Shown here one piece after another: positions 45,247-54,530 of a DNA stretch of 64,000 bases. Each line of letters opens with the position of its first letter. Within the stretch, counting starts at the first letter, position 1. The translations under genes and the position numbers were made by a program. This DNA is from Tropicibacter sp. Alg240-R139 (GTDB lineage Bacteria; Pseudomonadota; Alphaproteobacteria; Rhodobacterales; Rhodobacteraceae): the NCBI RefSeq assembly GCF_900537075.1, contig NZ_UNRA01000003.1, positions 62,001 to 126,000 of the forward strand. The letters are read 5' to 3'. The notes beneath the pieces are model-generated. The model saw nothing but the letters and a program-made list of their open reading frames with translations, was not told the DNA's origin and made no database searches.

Positions 45247-46038
45247 ATGACCAATTTCGCCGGAACCGCTCTGCGCTTGTGCATCATGGCTCTGGCCCTG
45301 TTCGTTGCAGCCTGCGCTCAGACGACAACCGTCGAGCAAGCCAATGGCGCGTTCCACGATCCATACGAGAACAACAACCGCTCTGTCCATTCGTTCAACC
45401 GTGGGGTCGATAGATATCTGTTCCGTCCGGCATCCAAGGGTTACGTCAAGATCATTCCCGATCCGATGGTGACCAGTTTCAATTCTTTTGCCGAGAATAT
45501 TTCTTTGCCGGGCCAAGCCGTCGACTACTTGTTGCAGGGCAAGCCCAAGGAAAGCGGCATTGCGCTCTATCGATTCCTGATCAATTCCACTGTGGGCTTT
45601 GCCGGGCTTGCCGATCCTGCGACTGATTTCAAGGTTCCGCAGGTCGACACCGACTTTGGTGAAACGTTGCATGTCTGGGGCGTAGGCGAAGGGCCCTACC
45701 TGGAACTGCCGCTGTACGGTCCATCAACCACGCGAGACGCTGTTGGGGTCGTGGTCAACCTGTTCACCAATCCGCTAGACTTTGCCCCCACCCGCCCAAT
45801 CGACAACCTAGGGCTTTATACGGAACTCGTGCGTCGCATGGGCGACCGGGGCCGGTTCTCGGACACGGTCGATTCGATTTTGTATGAAAGTGCAGACAGT
45901 TACGCCCAGGCGCGCCTGATTTACCTGCAAAATCGTCGCTTCGAACTGGCAGGCGATGATGAGGACGCCTATCTTGGTCTATACGCCGATCCGTATTCAG
46001 ATGCGTCAGACCCCTACGAGGATCCCTATGCCGAGTGA
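45247..46038 (+). CDS. mlaA: MlaA (VacJ) outer-membrane lipoprotein
   Basis: 263 aa. Lipobox FVAAC puts the lipidated Cys at 23. The VacJ/MlaA family signature follows: DPYENNNRSVHSFNRGVDRY and the SFAENISLPGQAVDYLLQGK and PLYGPSTTRDAVG segments. MlaA works at the outer membrane in retrograde phospholipid transport. The acidic tail (DDEDAYLGLYADPYSDASD) is lineage-specific. Followed at once by mlaC with an 11-base overlap. Confidence 0.93.
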   Translation: MTNFAGTALRLCIMALALFVAACAQTTTVEQANGAFHDPYENNNRSVHSFNRGVDRYLFRPASKGYVKIIPDPMVTSFNSFAENISLPGQAVDYLLQGKPKESGIALYRFLINSTVGFAGLADPATDFKVPQVDTDFGETLHVWGVGEGPYLELPLYGPSTTRDAVGVVVNLFTNPLDFAPTRPIDNLGLYTELVRRMGDRGRFSDTVDSILYESADSYAQARLIYLQNRRFELAGDDEDAYLGLYADPYSDASDPYEDPYAE

Positions 46039-46636
46039 TATTTTGAACCGCCGCACATTTGTTGCTTCTGCCGTAGCTGGTGTTGCAGCGACCGCCCTGC
46101 CGCTGCCCGCGATGGCCCTGACCGAAGCTGGCGCGCGTAATCTGGTGAACAATGTTGTGTCCGAAATCAACCGGGTCATTGCTTCGGGCAAGTCCGAAGC
46201 AGCAATGTTGCGCGATTTTGAAAAACTGTTCGTGCGCTATGCCGACGTATCAATCATGGCGCGCTATGCCTTGGGCGCAGATGCGCGGTCGGCGTCAAAA
46301 GCGCAAATGCGGTCCTTTACCAAAGCGTTTCAGAGTTACATCTCGCGCAAATACGGTCGTAGGTTCCGCGAGTTCATCGGCGGTCAGGTGACCGTGAAGT
46401 CCGCGCGCAAGATCAAAGCCGGGTACGAGATCAAGAGCCTTGTCAAATTGCAGGGCTCGGCCCCGTTCGACGTGACATTCTTGGTGTCGGACAAATCTGG
46501 CAAGGACAAGTTCTACAACATGTTCATCGAAGGCGTGAACCTGCTGCTGACCGAACGTACCGAGATAGGTGCCATGCTGGATCGGCGTAAGGGCGACCTG
46601 AACAAGCTGATCGCAGATTTATCCAAGGCAGGCTGA
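46028..46636 (+). CDS. mlaC: MlaC-type phospholipid transport protein
   Basis: 202 aa of the MlaC/Ttg2D family, the periplasmic carrier passing phospholipids between MlaA at the outer membrane and MlaFEDB at the inner membrane. An N-terminal signal with NRRTFVASAVAGVAA has a twin-arginine look, so Tat export is possible. Core segments FVRYADVSIMARYALG and YNMFIEGVNLLLTERTEIG match the family. The ATG at 46028 lies inside the end of mlaA; the inner-membrane ABC genes are not in this window. Confidence 0.9.
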   Translation: MPSDILNRRTFVASAVAGVAATALPLPAMALTEAGARNLVNNVVSEINRVIASGKSEAAMLRDFEKLFVRYADVSIMARYALGADARSASKAQMRSFTKAFQSYISRKYGRRFREFIGGQVTVKSARKIKAGYEIKSLVKLQGSAPFDVTFLVSDKSGKDKFYNMFIEGVNLLLTERTEIGAMLDRRKGDLNKLIADLSKAG

Positions 46637-46770
46637 ACTGCTCAGAATATAAGATTGCAATAAGCCGCCCTATTCGGGTGGCTTGGTTGTTATGATTGGT
46701 TTGACCCAGAGTACAACCCAAACCGGGACCATCAACTAAAGTAACGTTGTCTTTTGCAAGAGACCGGAGC

Positions 46771-46853
46771 ACTCCCGCCCGTCGTCGATGTTTCTGACGA
46801 AACACCTCTTCCCGTTGGGCCGGGCACTGCGCTTTGCGCAGTGCCCGGCCCAA
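46771..46853 (+). repeat. Dispersed two-hairpin intergenic element, copy 2
   Basis: ACTCCCGCCC, then stem GATGTTTC/GAAACACC around TGAC, then GTTGGGCCGGGC and a perfect 18-bp stem (46815-46832 with 46836-46853) around TTT. Compared with copy 1 the first stem has changed on both sides so pairing is kept. It lies between the converging mlaC and PBP genes. Confidence 0.78.
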
Positions 46854-46930
46854 AGCCGCTAGCGGGATCGACGAAGTCGGGGGCGCTCTGGTGCGGGAGT
46901 TCCCCCGAGTCCGGGTTCAACGAACTTAGA

Positions 46931-49123
46931 TCAGTTCCGGCCGCCAAAGATGTCCTTGAGCAGCTGATCCACCGCGCCTCCCAATCCACCTTTGCCACCC
47001 TGGTTTCGTTTGGGTTCCGGGATACGCGTTGGTCGGGTCGGTGCGCGCATTGGCAAAGGTTTCGCCGTTAACCCGTCCTGCACCCGCACCATGGTTTCAT
47101 GCCAGATCTCGGCCGGCAAGCCGCCACCGGTGACACCTGAAAGCGGCGTATTGTCGTCATAGCCCATCCAGACACCCGTGACGTAATCCGCCGTAAAGCC
47201 GATGAACCATGCATCGCGCGCAGCCTGCGTCGTGCCGGTTTTGCCCGCCGCCTGCCAGCCCGGCAATGCCGCGCGGCGGCCTGACCCCTCGGACACGACC
47301 TTTTCCATCATCCAAATCAACTGTTCCGCCGCTGCCGTTTGAACGACCCGCTCTCCAATACCGCCTCCGGTGCCCATCAGCGGAGTATCATCACCCAGCA
47401 ACTGCAACTCGACCAAACCATAAGGTGTCACGGACGAGCCGCCGTTCAGGATGCCGGCATAAGCGCCTGTCATCTCAAGCAGCGTGCTTTCAGACGCCCC
47501 CAAAGCCAACGCAGGACCTGCCGCCAGATCGCTATCGATGCCAAAGTCGGCGGCCACCTTGCGCACCAGATCGCGACCTACGGCCTCGGACACTTTGACT
47601 GCGGGTACGTTCAGCGAGTCCTTCAACGCCTGGGTCAAACTCACCTGACCGTAATGCTTGTTGGTGTAATTCTTGGGGCACCACTCGCCCGAACCTGGAA
47701 TATTCAAACAATACGGTGCGTCCACCACAGTATCGAGCGGTGAATGCCCCAGTTCCAAGGCTGTGGCGTAGACAAAGGGTTTAAAGGCCGAGCCGGTTTG
47801 CCGCATCGCCTGCGTCGCCCGGTTGAATGCGCCCGTCACGCGCGTCTTGCGTCCGCCCACCATGCCGCGCACCGCTCCGTCCGCCGACATCACGACAATC
47901 GCGGCCTGCGCTTTGGACCCTTTGCGCACCTTTTCCTGGAACACGAAATTCATCGCCTCTTCGACAGAGGTCTGAATGCGTTGGTCCAGAGTGGTGCGAA
48001 TGATGACATCCTCGGTTGTGTTGCGGGTGAAATACTCGGGCCCGCTCGACATCACCCAATCGGCAAAGTAGCCGCCGGCACGCGCAGCTGCTGCCGCCGA
48101 CAACTCGGCTGGGTTCGCCCGCGCGCCATCAGCCTGCGCCGTCGTCAGATAGCCCTGATCCTCCATCAGGCCCACAATGACACGCCCGCGATCCTGTGAA
48201 CGTTTGAGGTTGTTCGTCGGCGCATAGCGTGTGGGTGCCACCAGAAGCCCTGCCAGCATTGCTGCTTCAGCGGGATCAACTTCAGCGGCTGATTTACCAA
48301 AATATCGTTGGCTGGCGGCCTCGAACCCACGGGCGCCTGCGCCCAGGAAAGCACGATTCAGGTAGATGGTCAGGATCTCGTCCTTGGTATATTTCACCTC
48401 CATCGCCATCGAATAGACCGCTTCCTTGATCTTGCGCCACAGCGAGCCCTGGCGGCAATCGTCTTCGTAAGCCTTCTCCGACTTCCATTGGGACTCGTCG
48501 TAAGGCACGCCCAGACACAAAAGCTTGGCAGTCTGCTGTGTGATCGTCGAGCCACCGTGACCCGACAAAGGCCCGCGCCCTTCGCTCAGGTTGATGCGCA
48601 CCGCACTGGCCACGCCGCGGGGGCTGATCCCGAAATGGCGATAAAACCGCTTGTCCTCGGTTGCGATGACTGCATTCTTCAGATGCGGTGACACGGTTTC
48701 AGCCGTTACCACGCCGCCGAACTGATCCCCCCGCCAGGCAAACACATTGCCATCCTTATCCAGCATGGTCACGGACCCGCGCGCCCGGCCATCGAGTAGC
48801 GCGGTCACATCTGGCAGCGTCGTGTAAACCAGACCAACAGCCAGAGCGATCAACAACGCCACGATCACGCCAATACGCCAGATAAAGCCCCAGATCAGAC
48901 CGAACACCCAAGCAATGAAACGTCGCAGCGCGCCGATGATCCCACCACCGCCGCCGCCCTTTTTACGACCAGGCTTGCGCGTTTTGCGGTTGGCCGTTCT
49001 CCTGGTCGCCGCTTTCTTTTTAGGTGCAGCTTTTGATTTGCTTTTGGTCGCCTTGGTTCGCGTCCCAGACGCGTACCGTTTGTCTGCAACCAATGGCGGT
49101 TTACGCCGCTTTGAATCACTCAT
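46931..49123 (-). CDS. Class A penicillin-binding protein (PBP1A type)
   Basis: 730 aa bifunctional peptidoglycan synthase. A basic, Lys/Arg-rich cytoplasmic tail (residues 1-58) and a glycine run precede one membrane helix at about 80-102. The glycosyltransferase 51 domain (about 125-300) has catalytic Glu156 in ATEDKRFYRHFG and HGGSTITQQTAKLL. The transpeptidase domain has Ser445-X-X-Lys448 in TGSAFKPF, SLN at 503-505 and KTG at 628-630. Divergent from glnK. Confidence 0.94.
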   Translation of the reverse strand: MSDSKRRKPPLVADKRYASGTRTKATKSKSKAAPKKKAATRRTANRKTRKPGRKKGGGGGGIIGALRRFIAWVFGLIWGFIWRIGVIVALLIALAVGLVYTTLPDVTALLDGRARGSVTMLDKDGNVFAWRGDQFGGVVTAETVSPHLKNAVIATEDKRFYRHFGISPRGVASAVRINLSEGRGPLSGHGGSTITQQTAKLLCLGVPYDESQWKSEKAYEDDCRQGSLWRKIKEAVYSMAMEVKYTKDEILTIYLNRAFLGAGARGFEAASQRYFGKSAAEVDPAEAAMLAGLLVAPTRYAPTNNLKRSQDRGRVIVGLMEDQGYLTTAQADGARANPAELSAAAAARAGGYFADWVMSSGPEYFTRNTTEDVIIRTTLDQRIQTSVEEAMNFVFQEKVRKGSKAQAAIVVMSADGAVRGMVGGRKTRVTGAFNRATQAMRQTGSAFKPFVYATALELGHSPLDTVVDAPYCLNIPGSGEWCPKNYTNKHYGQVSLTQALKDSLNVPAVKVSEAVGRDLVRKVAADFGIDSDLAAGPALALGASESTLLEMTGAYAGILNGGSSVTPYGLVELQLLGDDTPLMGTGGGIGERVVQTAAAEQLIWMMEKVVSEGSGRRAALPGWQAAGKTGTTQAARDAWFIGFTADYVTGVWMGYDDNTPLSGVTGGGLPAEIWHETMVRVQDGLTAKPLPMRAPTRPTRIPEPKRNQGGKGGLGGAVDQLLKDIFGGRN

Positions 49124-49246
49124 GCTCTACCCTGCCCGGCTCTGGCTTTTGGGGCACAATAGCCCGCGACGCCTCAGGTGTTGAGGTGTTATTCACATTC
49201 AATTCCCCTTTAGCATTCGCCTATTTTTTAATCCAACGGGGATAAT

Positions 49247-49264
49247 TGTGCAAAAAATGTGCAA
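49247..49264 (+). promoter_or_regulatory. Direct repeat upstream of glnK
   Basis: TGTGCAA occurs at 49247-49253 and 49258-49264, eleven bases apart (one helical turn), about 120 bases before the glnK start. It could be an activator site such as for NtrC, but it is a direct rather than inverted repeat, so the assignment is weak. Confidence 0.3.
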
Positions 49265-49380
49265 CTCTTTCAGATTTTCACACCAATTCCTCAGCGCAAC
49301 GGTTTCTCTGCAGCGCAGCAACAGTCTTGATTTCCCCATCAAGACACGCGGGCCGTCGCCTGCCAATCGAGGGAAACAAA

Positions 49381-49719
49381 GTGAAACTCATCATCGCAAC
49401 GATTAAGCCGTTCAAACTGGAAGAGGTCCGCGAAGCGCTGACCGAGGCCGGAATTCGCGGCATGATGGTCACCGAGATCAAGGGCTTTGGCTCGCAATCA
49501 GGCCACACCGAAATCTACCGCGGCGCGGAATATGCCGTGAACTTTGTCCCCAAGATCAAACTGGAAATCGTGGTTGCCGCCTCGATGGTCGACCAGATCG
49601 TCGAAACCATCTCGAGCACAGCTCGCACCGGCAAGATCGGCGACGGGAAAATCTTTGTTCTGGACGTCGAACAGGCCGTGCGCGTGCGCACCGGGGAAAC
49701 CAACGACGACGCGCTCTAA
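49381..49719 (+). CDS. glnK: Nitrogen regulatory protein P-II (GlnK)
   Basis: 112 aa, starting at a GTG (VKLIIATIKPFKLEEVREAL) with GAGGG upstream; the frame is open further but the conserved protein begins here. The T-loop with the uridylylated Tyr51 is in YRGAEYAVNFVPK. It senses 2-oxoglutarate, ATP and glutamine state and gates the ammonium channel. The next gene is amtB, 34 bases on, the near-universal glnK-amtB pair. Confidence 0.95.
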   Translation: MKLIIATIKPFKLEEVREALTEAGIRGMMVTEIKGFGSQSGHTEIYRGAEYAVNFVPKIKLEIVVAASMVDQIVETISSTARTGKIGDGKIFVLDVEQAVRVRTGETNDDAL

Positions 49720-49753
49720 GCGCCCGCACACTCTCACCCAAGGGAAAATCGAA

Positions 49754-51067
49754 ATGAAACTTCTCAAGACACTACCTGTTGCGGCCGCGCTGATTGCCCT
49801 GCCGACGCTGGCCCTGGCGCAGGATGCCACGCCCAGCTTTGACGAAATCGGGCCTTATATCATGACCACCCTGCTGTTTTGCATGGCGGGCTTTCTGGTC
49901 TTCTTCATGGCTGCTGGCTTTGCTATGCTCGAGGGCGGTCTGGTCCGTTCCAAAAACGTGACTATGCAAATGACCAAGAACATCGCGCTCTATTCGATTG
50001 CGGCGATCATGTATTGGGTCATCGGTTTCAACACAATGTATCCCGGCGACTTCAACGGCTTCTTTGCCATCGGCGGCCCAACAGTGTTGGACGCAGTCGG
50101 AGTTTCGGCGGCAGATGCGGCGCTCGATTATGCTTCGGTAGGGTCGGACTTTTTCTTCCAGCTGGTGTTTGTGGCCGCGACCGCCTCGATCGTGTCGGGG
50201 GCATTGGCTGAACGGATCAAGCTGTGGCCATTCCTGATCTTTGTCGTGATCTTGACGGGCCTGATGTACCCGATCTCCGGGTCATGGAAATGGGGCGGCG
50301 GCTGGTTGGATGCCATGGGCTTCCAGGACTTCGCAGGTTCGACCGTTGTTCACTCGGTAGGTGGCTGGGCTGCTCTGGCGGGCGCCATCGTGCTGGGTCC
50401 GCGCATTGGCAAGTATGGCAAAGACGGCAAAGTCATCCCGATCCCGGGTTCGAATCTCGCATTGGCCACTTTGGGTACGTTCATCCTGTGGATGGGTTGG
50501 TTTGGCTTCAACGGCGGCTCACAGCTGGCCATGGGCACAGTTGGTGACGTATCTGACGTGTCGCGCATTTTTGCCAACACCAACATGGCCGCGGCTGCCG
50601 GTGCTATTACCGCTCTGATCCTGACGCAGGTGATGTTCAAAAAGCCGGACCTGACCATGGTTCTGAACGGCGCGCTGGCTGGTCTGGTGTCGATCACAGC
50701 TGAACCGCTGGCACCCACGCTGTTCGGCGCTTTGTGGATCGGTGCCGTAGGTGGCGCGATCGTGGTCCTTGCCGTGCCGATGCTGGACCGCCTGAAGATC
50801 GACGATGTTGTTGGTGCGATCCCGGTACACCTGTGTGCCGGTATCTGGGGCACGATCGCTGTGATCTTCTACAACTCCGACGCCACGCTGATGACGCAGC
50901 TGACTGGTATCGTGGCCTACGGCGCCTTCACCTTTGTTGTCAGCCTTGTCTTGTGGGTCATCCTGAAAGCGACGCTGGGCATCCGTGTCAGCGAAGAGGA
51001 TGAGGTCAACGGTTTGGACATGGCCGAACTGGGGATGGAAGCCTACCCCGAATTCTCGCGCGGTTGA
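49754..51067 (+). CDS. amtB: Ammonium transporter AmtB
   Basis: 437 aa with a cleavable-looking signal over residues 1-22 (MKLLKTLPVAAALIALPTLA) and eleven membrane helices. Signature blocks include FAMLEGGLVRSKN, DFAGSTVVHSVGGWAALAGA with the pore His, and WFGFNGGSQLAM. It carries ammonium across the inner membrane and is blocked by GlnK when nitrogen is plentiful. The ATG is preceded by AAGGGAAAAT. Terminator follows 47 bases after the stop. Confidence 0.95.
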   Translation: MKLLKTLPVAAALIALPTLALAQDATPSFDEIGPYIMTTLLFCMAGFLVFFMAAGFAMLEGGLVRSKNVTMQMTKNIALYSIAAIMYWVIGFNTMYPGDFNGFFAIGGPTVLDAVGVSAADAALDYASVGSDFFFQLVFVAATASIVSGALAERIKLWPFLIFVVILTGLMYPISGSWKWGGGWLDAMGFQDFAGSTVVHSVGGWAALAGAIVLGPRIGKYGKDGKVIPIPGSNLALATLGTFILWMGWFGFNGGSQLAMGTVGDVSDVSRIFANTNMAAAAGAITALILTQVMFKKPDLTMVLNGALAGLVSITAEPLAPTLFGALWIGAVGGAIVVLAVPMLDRLKIDDVVGAIPVHLCAGIWGTIAVIFYNSDATLMTQLTGIVAYGAFTFVVSLVLWVILKATLGIRVSEEDEVNGLDMAELGMEAYPEFSRG

Positions 51068-51114
51068 TCCGGCGAGACAGAGAAAGGCCTGGGCCATTCG
51101 GTCCAGGTTCCAAC

Positions 51115-51152
51115 AAAAAAGGGCCGCCCATCCAGAGAGGGGCGGCCCTTTT
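51115..51152. terminator. Bidirectional terminator between amtB and the aminotransferase gene
   Basis: GGGCCGCCC and GGGCGGCCC form the stem, with six A's on the left and four T's on the right, so it can stop both converging transcripts. Confidence 0.92.
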
Positions 51153-51171
51153 CATCAATGATTAGGCCCGA

Positions 51172-52356
51172 TCAAATACCAGCGTCGACAATCGCCTTGG
51201 CCAAGATCGGTACAGTCTGCGCATTCAAGCCTGCAATGTTCATGCGGCTGTCGCCAACCATATAAATAGCGTGCTCAGCGCGCAGCTTTTCCACCAGTTC
51301 GGGCGAGGTGCCCAGGCGCGAGAACATGCCGCGGTGCTGTGCAATAAAGCTGAAGCGGTCCGAGCCGGACAGGCGCTGCAACTCGTCTGCCAGATCCTGA
51401 CGCAGACCCAGCATCGACACGCGCACATCTTCCAGCTCGGCCATCCAATCGGCCCGCAGGGCGTCGTCGTTAAGGATGGTGGTAACGATGCGGGCACCGT
51501 GATCAGGCGGGAACGAGTAGTTCTGGCGGTTCAAGAACGCCAGCGTCGCCTGATTGAGCGCCGTCTGAGTGCTGTCCTGCGATACCGCCATCAAAAGGCC
51601 TGTGCGCTCGCGGTAAACACCGAAGTTCTTGGAGCACGACGCCGCGATCAGGCATTCTTTGACAGATGAGGCCACAAGGCGAACCGCCTGCGCGTCTTCT
51701 TCCAGACCGTCGCCAAAGCCCTGATAGGCGATGTCGATCATTGCAACCAGGTTTTGCGCGTTGATCAGGTCCACGACCTCTTGCCACTGCACCAGATTCA
51801 GGTTGGCGCCGGTGGGGTTGTGGCAGCAGCCATGCAGCAGCACCACGTCGCCCGCCTTGGCGGTTTTCAGATCTTCGATCATACCGTCGAAGTCGACACC
51901 ACGGGTTTCGCCATCAAAGTAGCGATAGGGCACGGTTTCGACGCCCAGGTAGTTCAGGATCGAGATGTGGTTCGGCCAGGTCGGGTTCGACACAAACACA
52001 CGTGCCTCGGGCGAGGCCATCTGGATCAGCTCAAACGCCTGACGACAGGCGCCGGTGCCACCAGGGGTCGCGGCGGCGCCCACGTTTTCGCGCGCAACGG
52101 AATCGCCCAGGATCAGTTTGATCATCGCGTCCGAATAGGCCGGATCACCGACCAGACCAACATAGGCCTTGGACTGTTGTTCTTCCCAGATCTTCTGCTC
52201 AGCCGCCTTGACCGCGCGCATCACCGGGGTGACGCCCTGGGCGTTCTTATAGACCCCGACACCCAGGTCGATCTTGGTGTCGCGCGGGTCTTCGCGATAG
52301 GCTTGCATCAGCGCCAGGATCTTGTCTGCTGGCTGCGCTTTGAGGTTTTCGAACAT
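51172..52356 (-). CDS. Aspartate/aromatic aminotransferase (class I)
   Basis: 394 aa PLP enzyme of the AspC/TyrB type. GVGVYKNAQGVTPVMRAVK at the N-terminus, HGCCHNPTGANL for the substrate carboxylate site, and the PLP Lys243 in SCSKNFGVYRERTG. It interconverts aspartate, glutamate and aromatic amino acids with their 2-oxo acids; such enzymes also transaminate cysteine to 3-mercaptopyruvate. The ATG at 52356 shares a base with the upstream sulfurtransferase stop. The frame extends to 52401 without conservation. Confidence 0.92.
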   Translation of the reverse strand: MFENLKAQPADKILALMQAYREDPRDTKIDLGVGVYKNAQGVTPVMRAVKAAEQKIWEEQQSKAYVGLVGDPAYSDAMIKLILGDSVARENVGAAATPGGTGACRQAFELIQMASPEARVFVSNPTWPNHISILNYLGVETVPYRYFDGETRGVDFDGMIEDLKTAKAGDVVLLHGCCHNPTGANLNLVQWQEVVDLINAQNLVAMIDIAYQGFGDGLEEDAQAVRLVASSVKECLIAASCSKNFGVYRERTGLLMAVSQDSTQTALNQATLAFLNRQNYSFPPDHGARIVTTILNDDALRADWMAELEDVRVSMLGLRQDLADELQRLSGSDRFSFIAQHRGMFSRLGTSPELVEKLRAEHAIYMVGDSRMNIAGLNAQTVPILAKAIVDAGI

Positions 52357-53210
52357 CAGTTCTCTCCGGTTGCGACGGGCAGGGTCGGGAAAGCACCCCA
52401 TTCAGCCCAGGAGCCGTCATAAAGCGAGTAGTCGTGTTTCCCCATGCGGTGCAGGGCCAGTGCCAGAACGGCAGCTGTCACGCCCGAACCACAGGTGGTG
52501 ATGGCGGGTTTCGACAGATCTACCCCGGCGGCCTCGAAAACTTCGCGGCACAGTTCAGGGGATTTCATCGTACCGTTCTTGTTCAACAGCGTGTTGAACG
52601 GCACATTTTTCGAGCCGGGGATATGGCCCGATCGTAACCCTTGACGCGGCTCGGCTGCCTCGCCCCGGAAACGAGCGGCTGCACGTGCGTCGATGATTTC
52701 ATGGTCATCCAGCTTGGCGGCAGATGACACTTGGGTCACATCGCGAATCAGATGGTTCTGCACGCGAACGGTCATGTGGCGGTCGCGCACGACAGGCGGC
52801 AGATCTTCGATCTCGTGACCCTCGGCCTGCCATTTGGGCAAACCGCCATCGAGAACGGCAACATTGTCCTGCCCCATCAATTTGAACAGCCACCAGACGC
52901 GCGCCGCAGACATCAGACCGGCACCATCATAAACGACGACCTGATGTCCGTCGCCCACACCCATGGCCCGCATCCGCGACATGAACTTTTCCACCGGCGG
53001 CACCATGTGCGGCAGGTCCGAACGCCGGTCGGAGATGTCGTCGATGTCAAAGAACCGTGCACCGGGAATATGCGCCGTCTGATATTCGATCTCGGGGTCG
53101 CGGTTCTCGGTTGGCAAATACCAGGATGCGTCCAGCACACGTAGGTCCGGGTCCTTCAGGTGATCGGCCAGCCAGCTGGTGGATACAAGTGTTTTCGGAT
53201 CGTCGGTCAT
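52356..53210 (-). CDS. sseA: 3-Mercaptopyruvate sulfurtransferase
   Basis: 284 aa with two rhodanese domains (about 8-135 and 165-280). The active-site loop CGSGVTA with Cys240 is the form seen in mercaptopyruvate sulfurtransferases, not the CRKGVT of thiosulfate-specific rhodaneses. It moves sulfur from 3-mercaptopyruvate to a thiol acceptor. The downstream aminotransferase gene starts on its stop codon (TGATG). Confidence 0.92.
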   Translation of the reverse strand: MTDDPKTLVSTSWLADHLKDPDLRVLDASWYLPTENRDPEIEYQTAHIPGARFFDIDDISDRRSDLPHMVPPVEKFMSRMRAMGVGDGHQVVVYDGAGLMSAARVWWLFKLMGQDNVAVLDGGLPKWQAEGHEIEDLPPVVRDRHMTVRVQNHLIRDVTQVSSAAKLDDHEIIDARAAARFRGEAAEPRQGLRSGHIPGSKNVPFNTLLNKNGTMKSPELCREVFEAAGVDLSKPAITTCGSGVTAAVLALALHRMGKHDYSLYDGSWAEWGAFPTLPVATGEN

Positions 53211-53395
53211 CCATGCCTCCCCTATGCTCTAGTTTGTCCGTATACCTGCAGGAATTCTGGCGCAAGTCCAGCGCAAGCCGATGCGACCACAGAACCGCAC
53301 TCGAGACCTCTAAATTGCACTCAATGGCTCACTTCATCGGCTTGACCGCATCCCCCCAGGGGGATAAGTCAGGAAAAACATTCGAGCACCCGGTC

Positions 53396-53740
53396 ATGCG
53401 CAGCCCCCTCCCCATGTTGCAGATCCTTTTTGCGGCCGTCCTGACGGTGGCGATTCTGCTGCAAGGTCTGACCGGGATTGCAAAGCACTTGCCCCAGATC
53501 GAGCCTGAAATCGTGTTTCAAATCAAAGCCCACGGTCACAGCCATGATCCGGTGACGGATACAATATGGTCGGGGCACGGACACAGCCATGACGTCGCCG
53601 ATCATGACCACAATCCGATGCTCGCACTGATTGGCGAAGATCCGCTTTCTTCATACCCACGCACCAAAGCGACCCGTGCGATCCTTTCCTTTGCAGCCTG
53701 GAACATGAACACAGGGCCAGAGCGACCTCCGAGAGCCTGA
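53396..53740 (+). CDS. Small membrane protein with His-rich metal-binding-like segment
   Basis: 114 aa from the ATG at 53396; a longer start at 53324 is possible and neither has a strong ribosome site. One hydrophobic segment (about 8-28, MLQILFAAVLTVAILLQGL) is followed by a soluble part containing HGHSHDPVT and HGHSHDVADHDHN, which would bind metal such as zinc, nickel or copper. No known family. It is 48 bases before a HupE/UreJ-type gene in the same direction. Confidence 0.65.
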   Translation: MRSPLPMLQILFAAVLTVAILLQGLTGIAKHLPQIEPEIVFQIKAHGHSHDPVTDTIWSGHGHSHDVADHDHNPMLALIGEDPLSSYPRTKATRAILSFAAWNMNTGPERPPRA

Positions 53741-53788
53741 CGTTTCCCCATCGAAACGAAACTCAACACATAATTCTCGGAGCATATC

Positions 53789-54511
53789 ATGACTTCTGTT
53801 TCCCTTGGCGGGGTTGGATGGCGTTCGCGCGTCATCGCACCCCTGCTGGGCCTGCTTGCGCTGTGGTTCAGCGCCAGCGTGGCCACCGCACATAACGTGA
53901 CCGCAGGCGATGCCGGTTACATCCAGGAAATCTGGGGCGTCAAACTGATCCCCTTCGCCTACCTGGGCGCTAAACACATGGTGACGGGATACGACCACAT
54001 CCTGTTTCTGTTTGGTGTCGTCTTCTTCCTTTACCGGATGCAGCACGTCGCCACTTACGTCAGCCTGTTCGCCCTTGGCCATTCCACAACCATGCTATTG
54101 GGCGTCTGGTTCGGCTGGAACGTGAACGCCTATCTGATCGACGCCATCATCGGTCTGTCGGTTGTCTATAAGGCGCTGGACAATCTAGGCGCCTATCAAC
54201 GCTGGTTCGGGTTTCAACCCAACACCAAGCTGGCCACGCTGATTTTCGGCTTCTTCCACGGGCTGGGACTGGCCACCAAAATCCTAGACTACGACATCGC
54301 ACACGACGGGCTGCTGGCCAATCTGATCGCCTTCAATGTGGGCGTTGAAATCGGACAGGTTCTGGCCCTGTCGCTGATCCTGATCGTCATGGGCTACTGG
54401 CGCCGCAGCAACAGTTTTTGGTGCCATGCCTACACCGCCAACGTCGTGATGATGACCGCTGGTTTTGTCCTGATGGGCTACCAGCTCGCCGGTCTTGCCC
54501 TGTCCGCATAA
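53789..54511 (+). CDS. HupE/UreJ family membrane protein
   Basis: 240 aa. An N-terminal signal or helix (about 13-34), then about six helices with the family's His-bearing motifs: GYDHILFLFGVVFF, FALGHSTTMLLG and FGFFHGLGLATK. HupE and UreJ members are secondary transporters of nickel or cobalt, though this subgroup is not characterised. It lies between the His-rich small protein and a transmembrane anchor protein, 19 bases apart from the latter. Confidence 0.85.
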   Translation: MTSVSLGGVGWRSRVIAPLLGLLALWFSASVATAHNVTAGDAGYIQEIWGVKLIPFAYLGAKHMVTGYDHILFLFGVVFFLYRMQHVATYVSLFALGHSTTMLLGVWFGWNVNAYLIDAIIGLSVVYKALDNLGAYQRWFGFQPNTKLATLIFGFFHGLGLATKILDYDIAHDGLLANLIAFNVGVEIGQVLALSLILIVMGYWRRSNSFWCHAYTANVVMMTAGFVLMGYQLAGLALSA

Positions 54512-54530
54512 CCCATTTCGGAGATATCCA

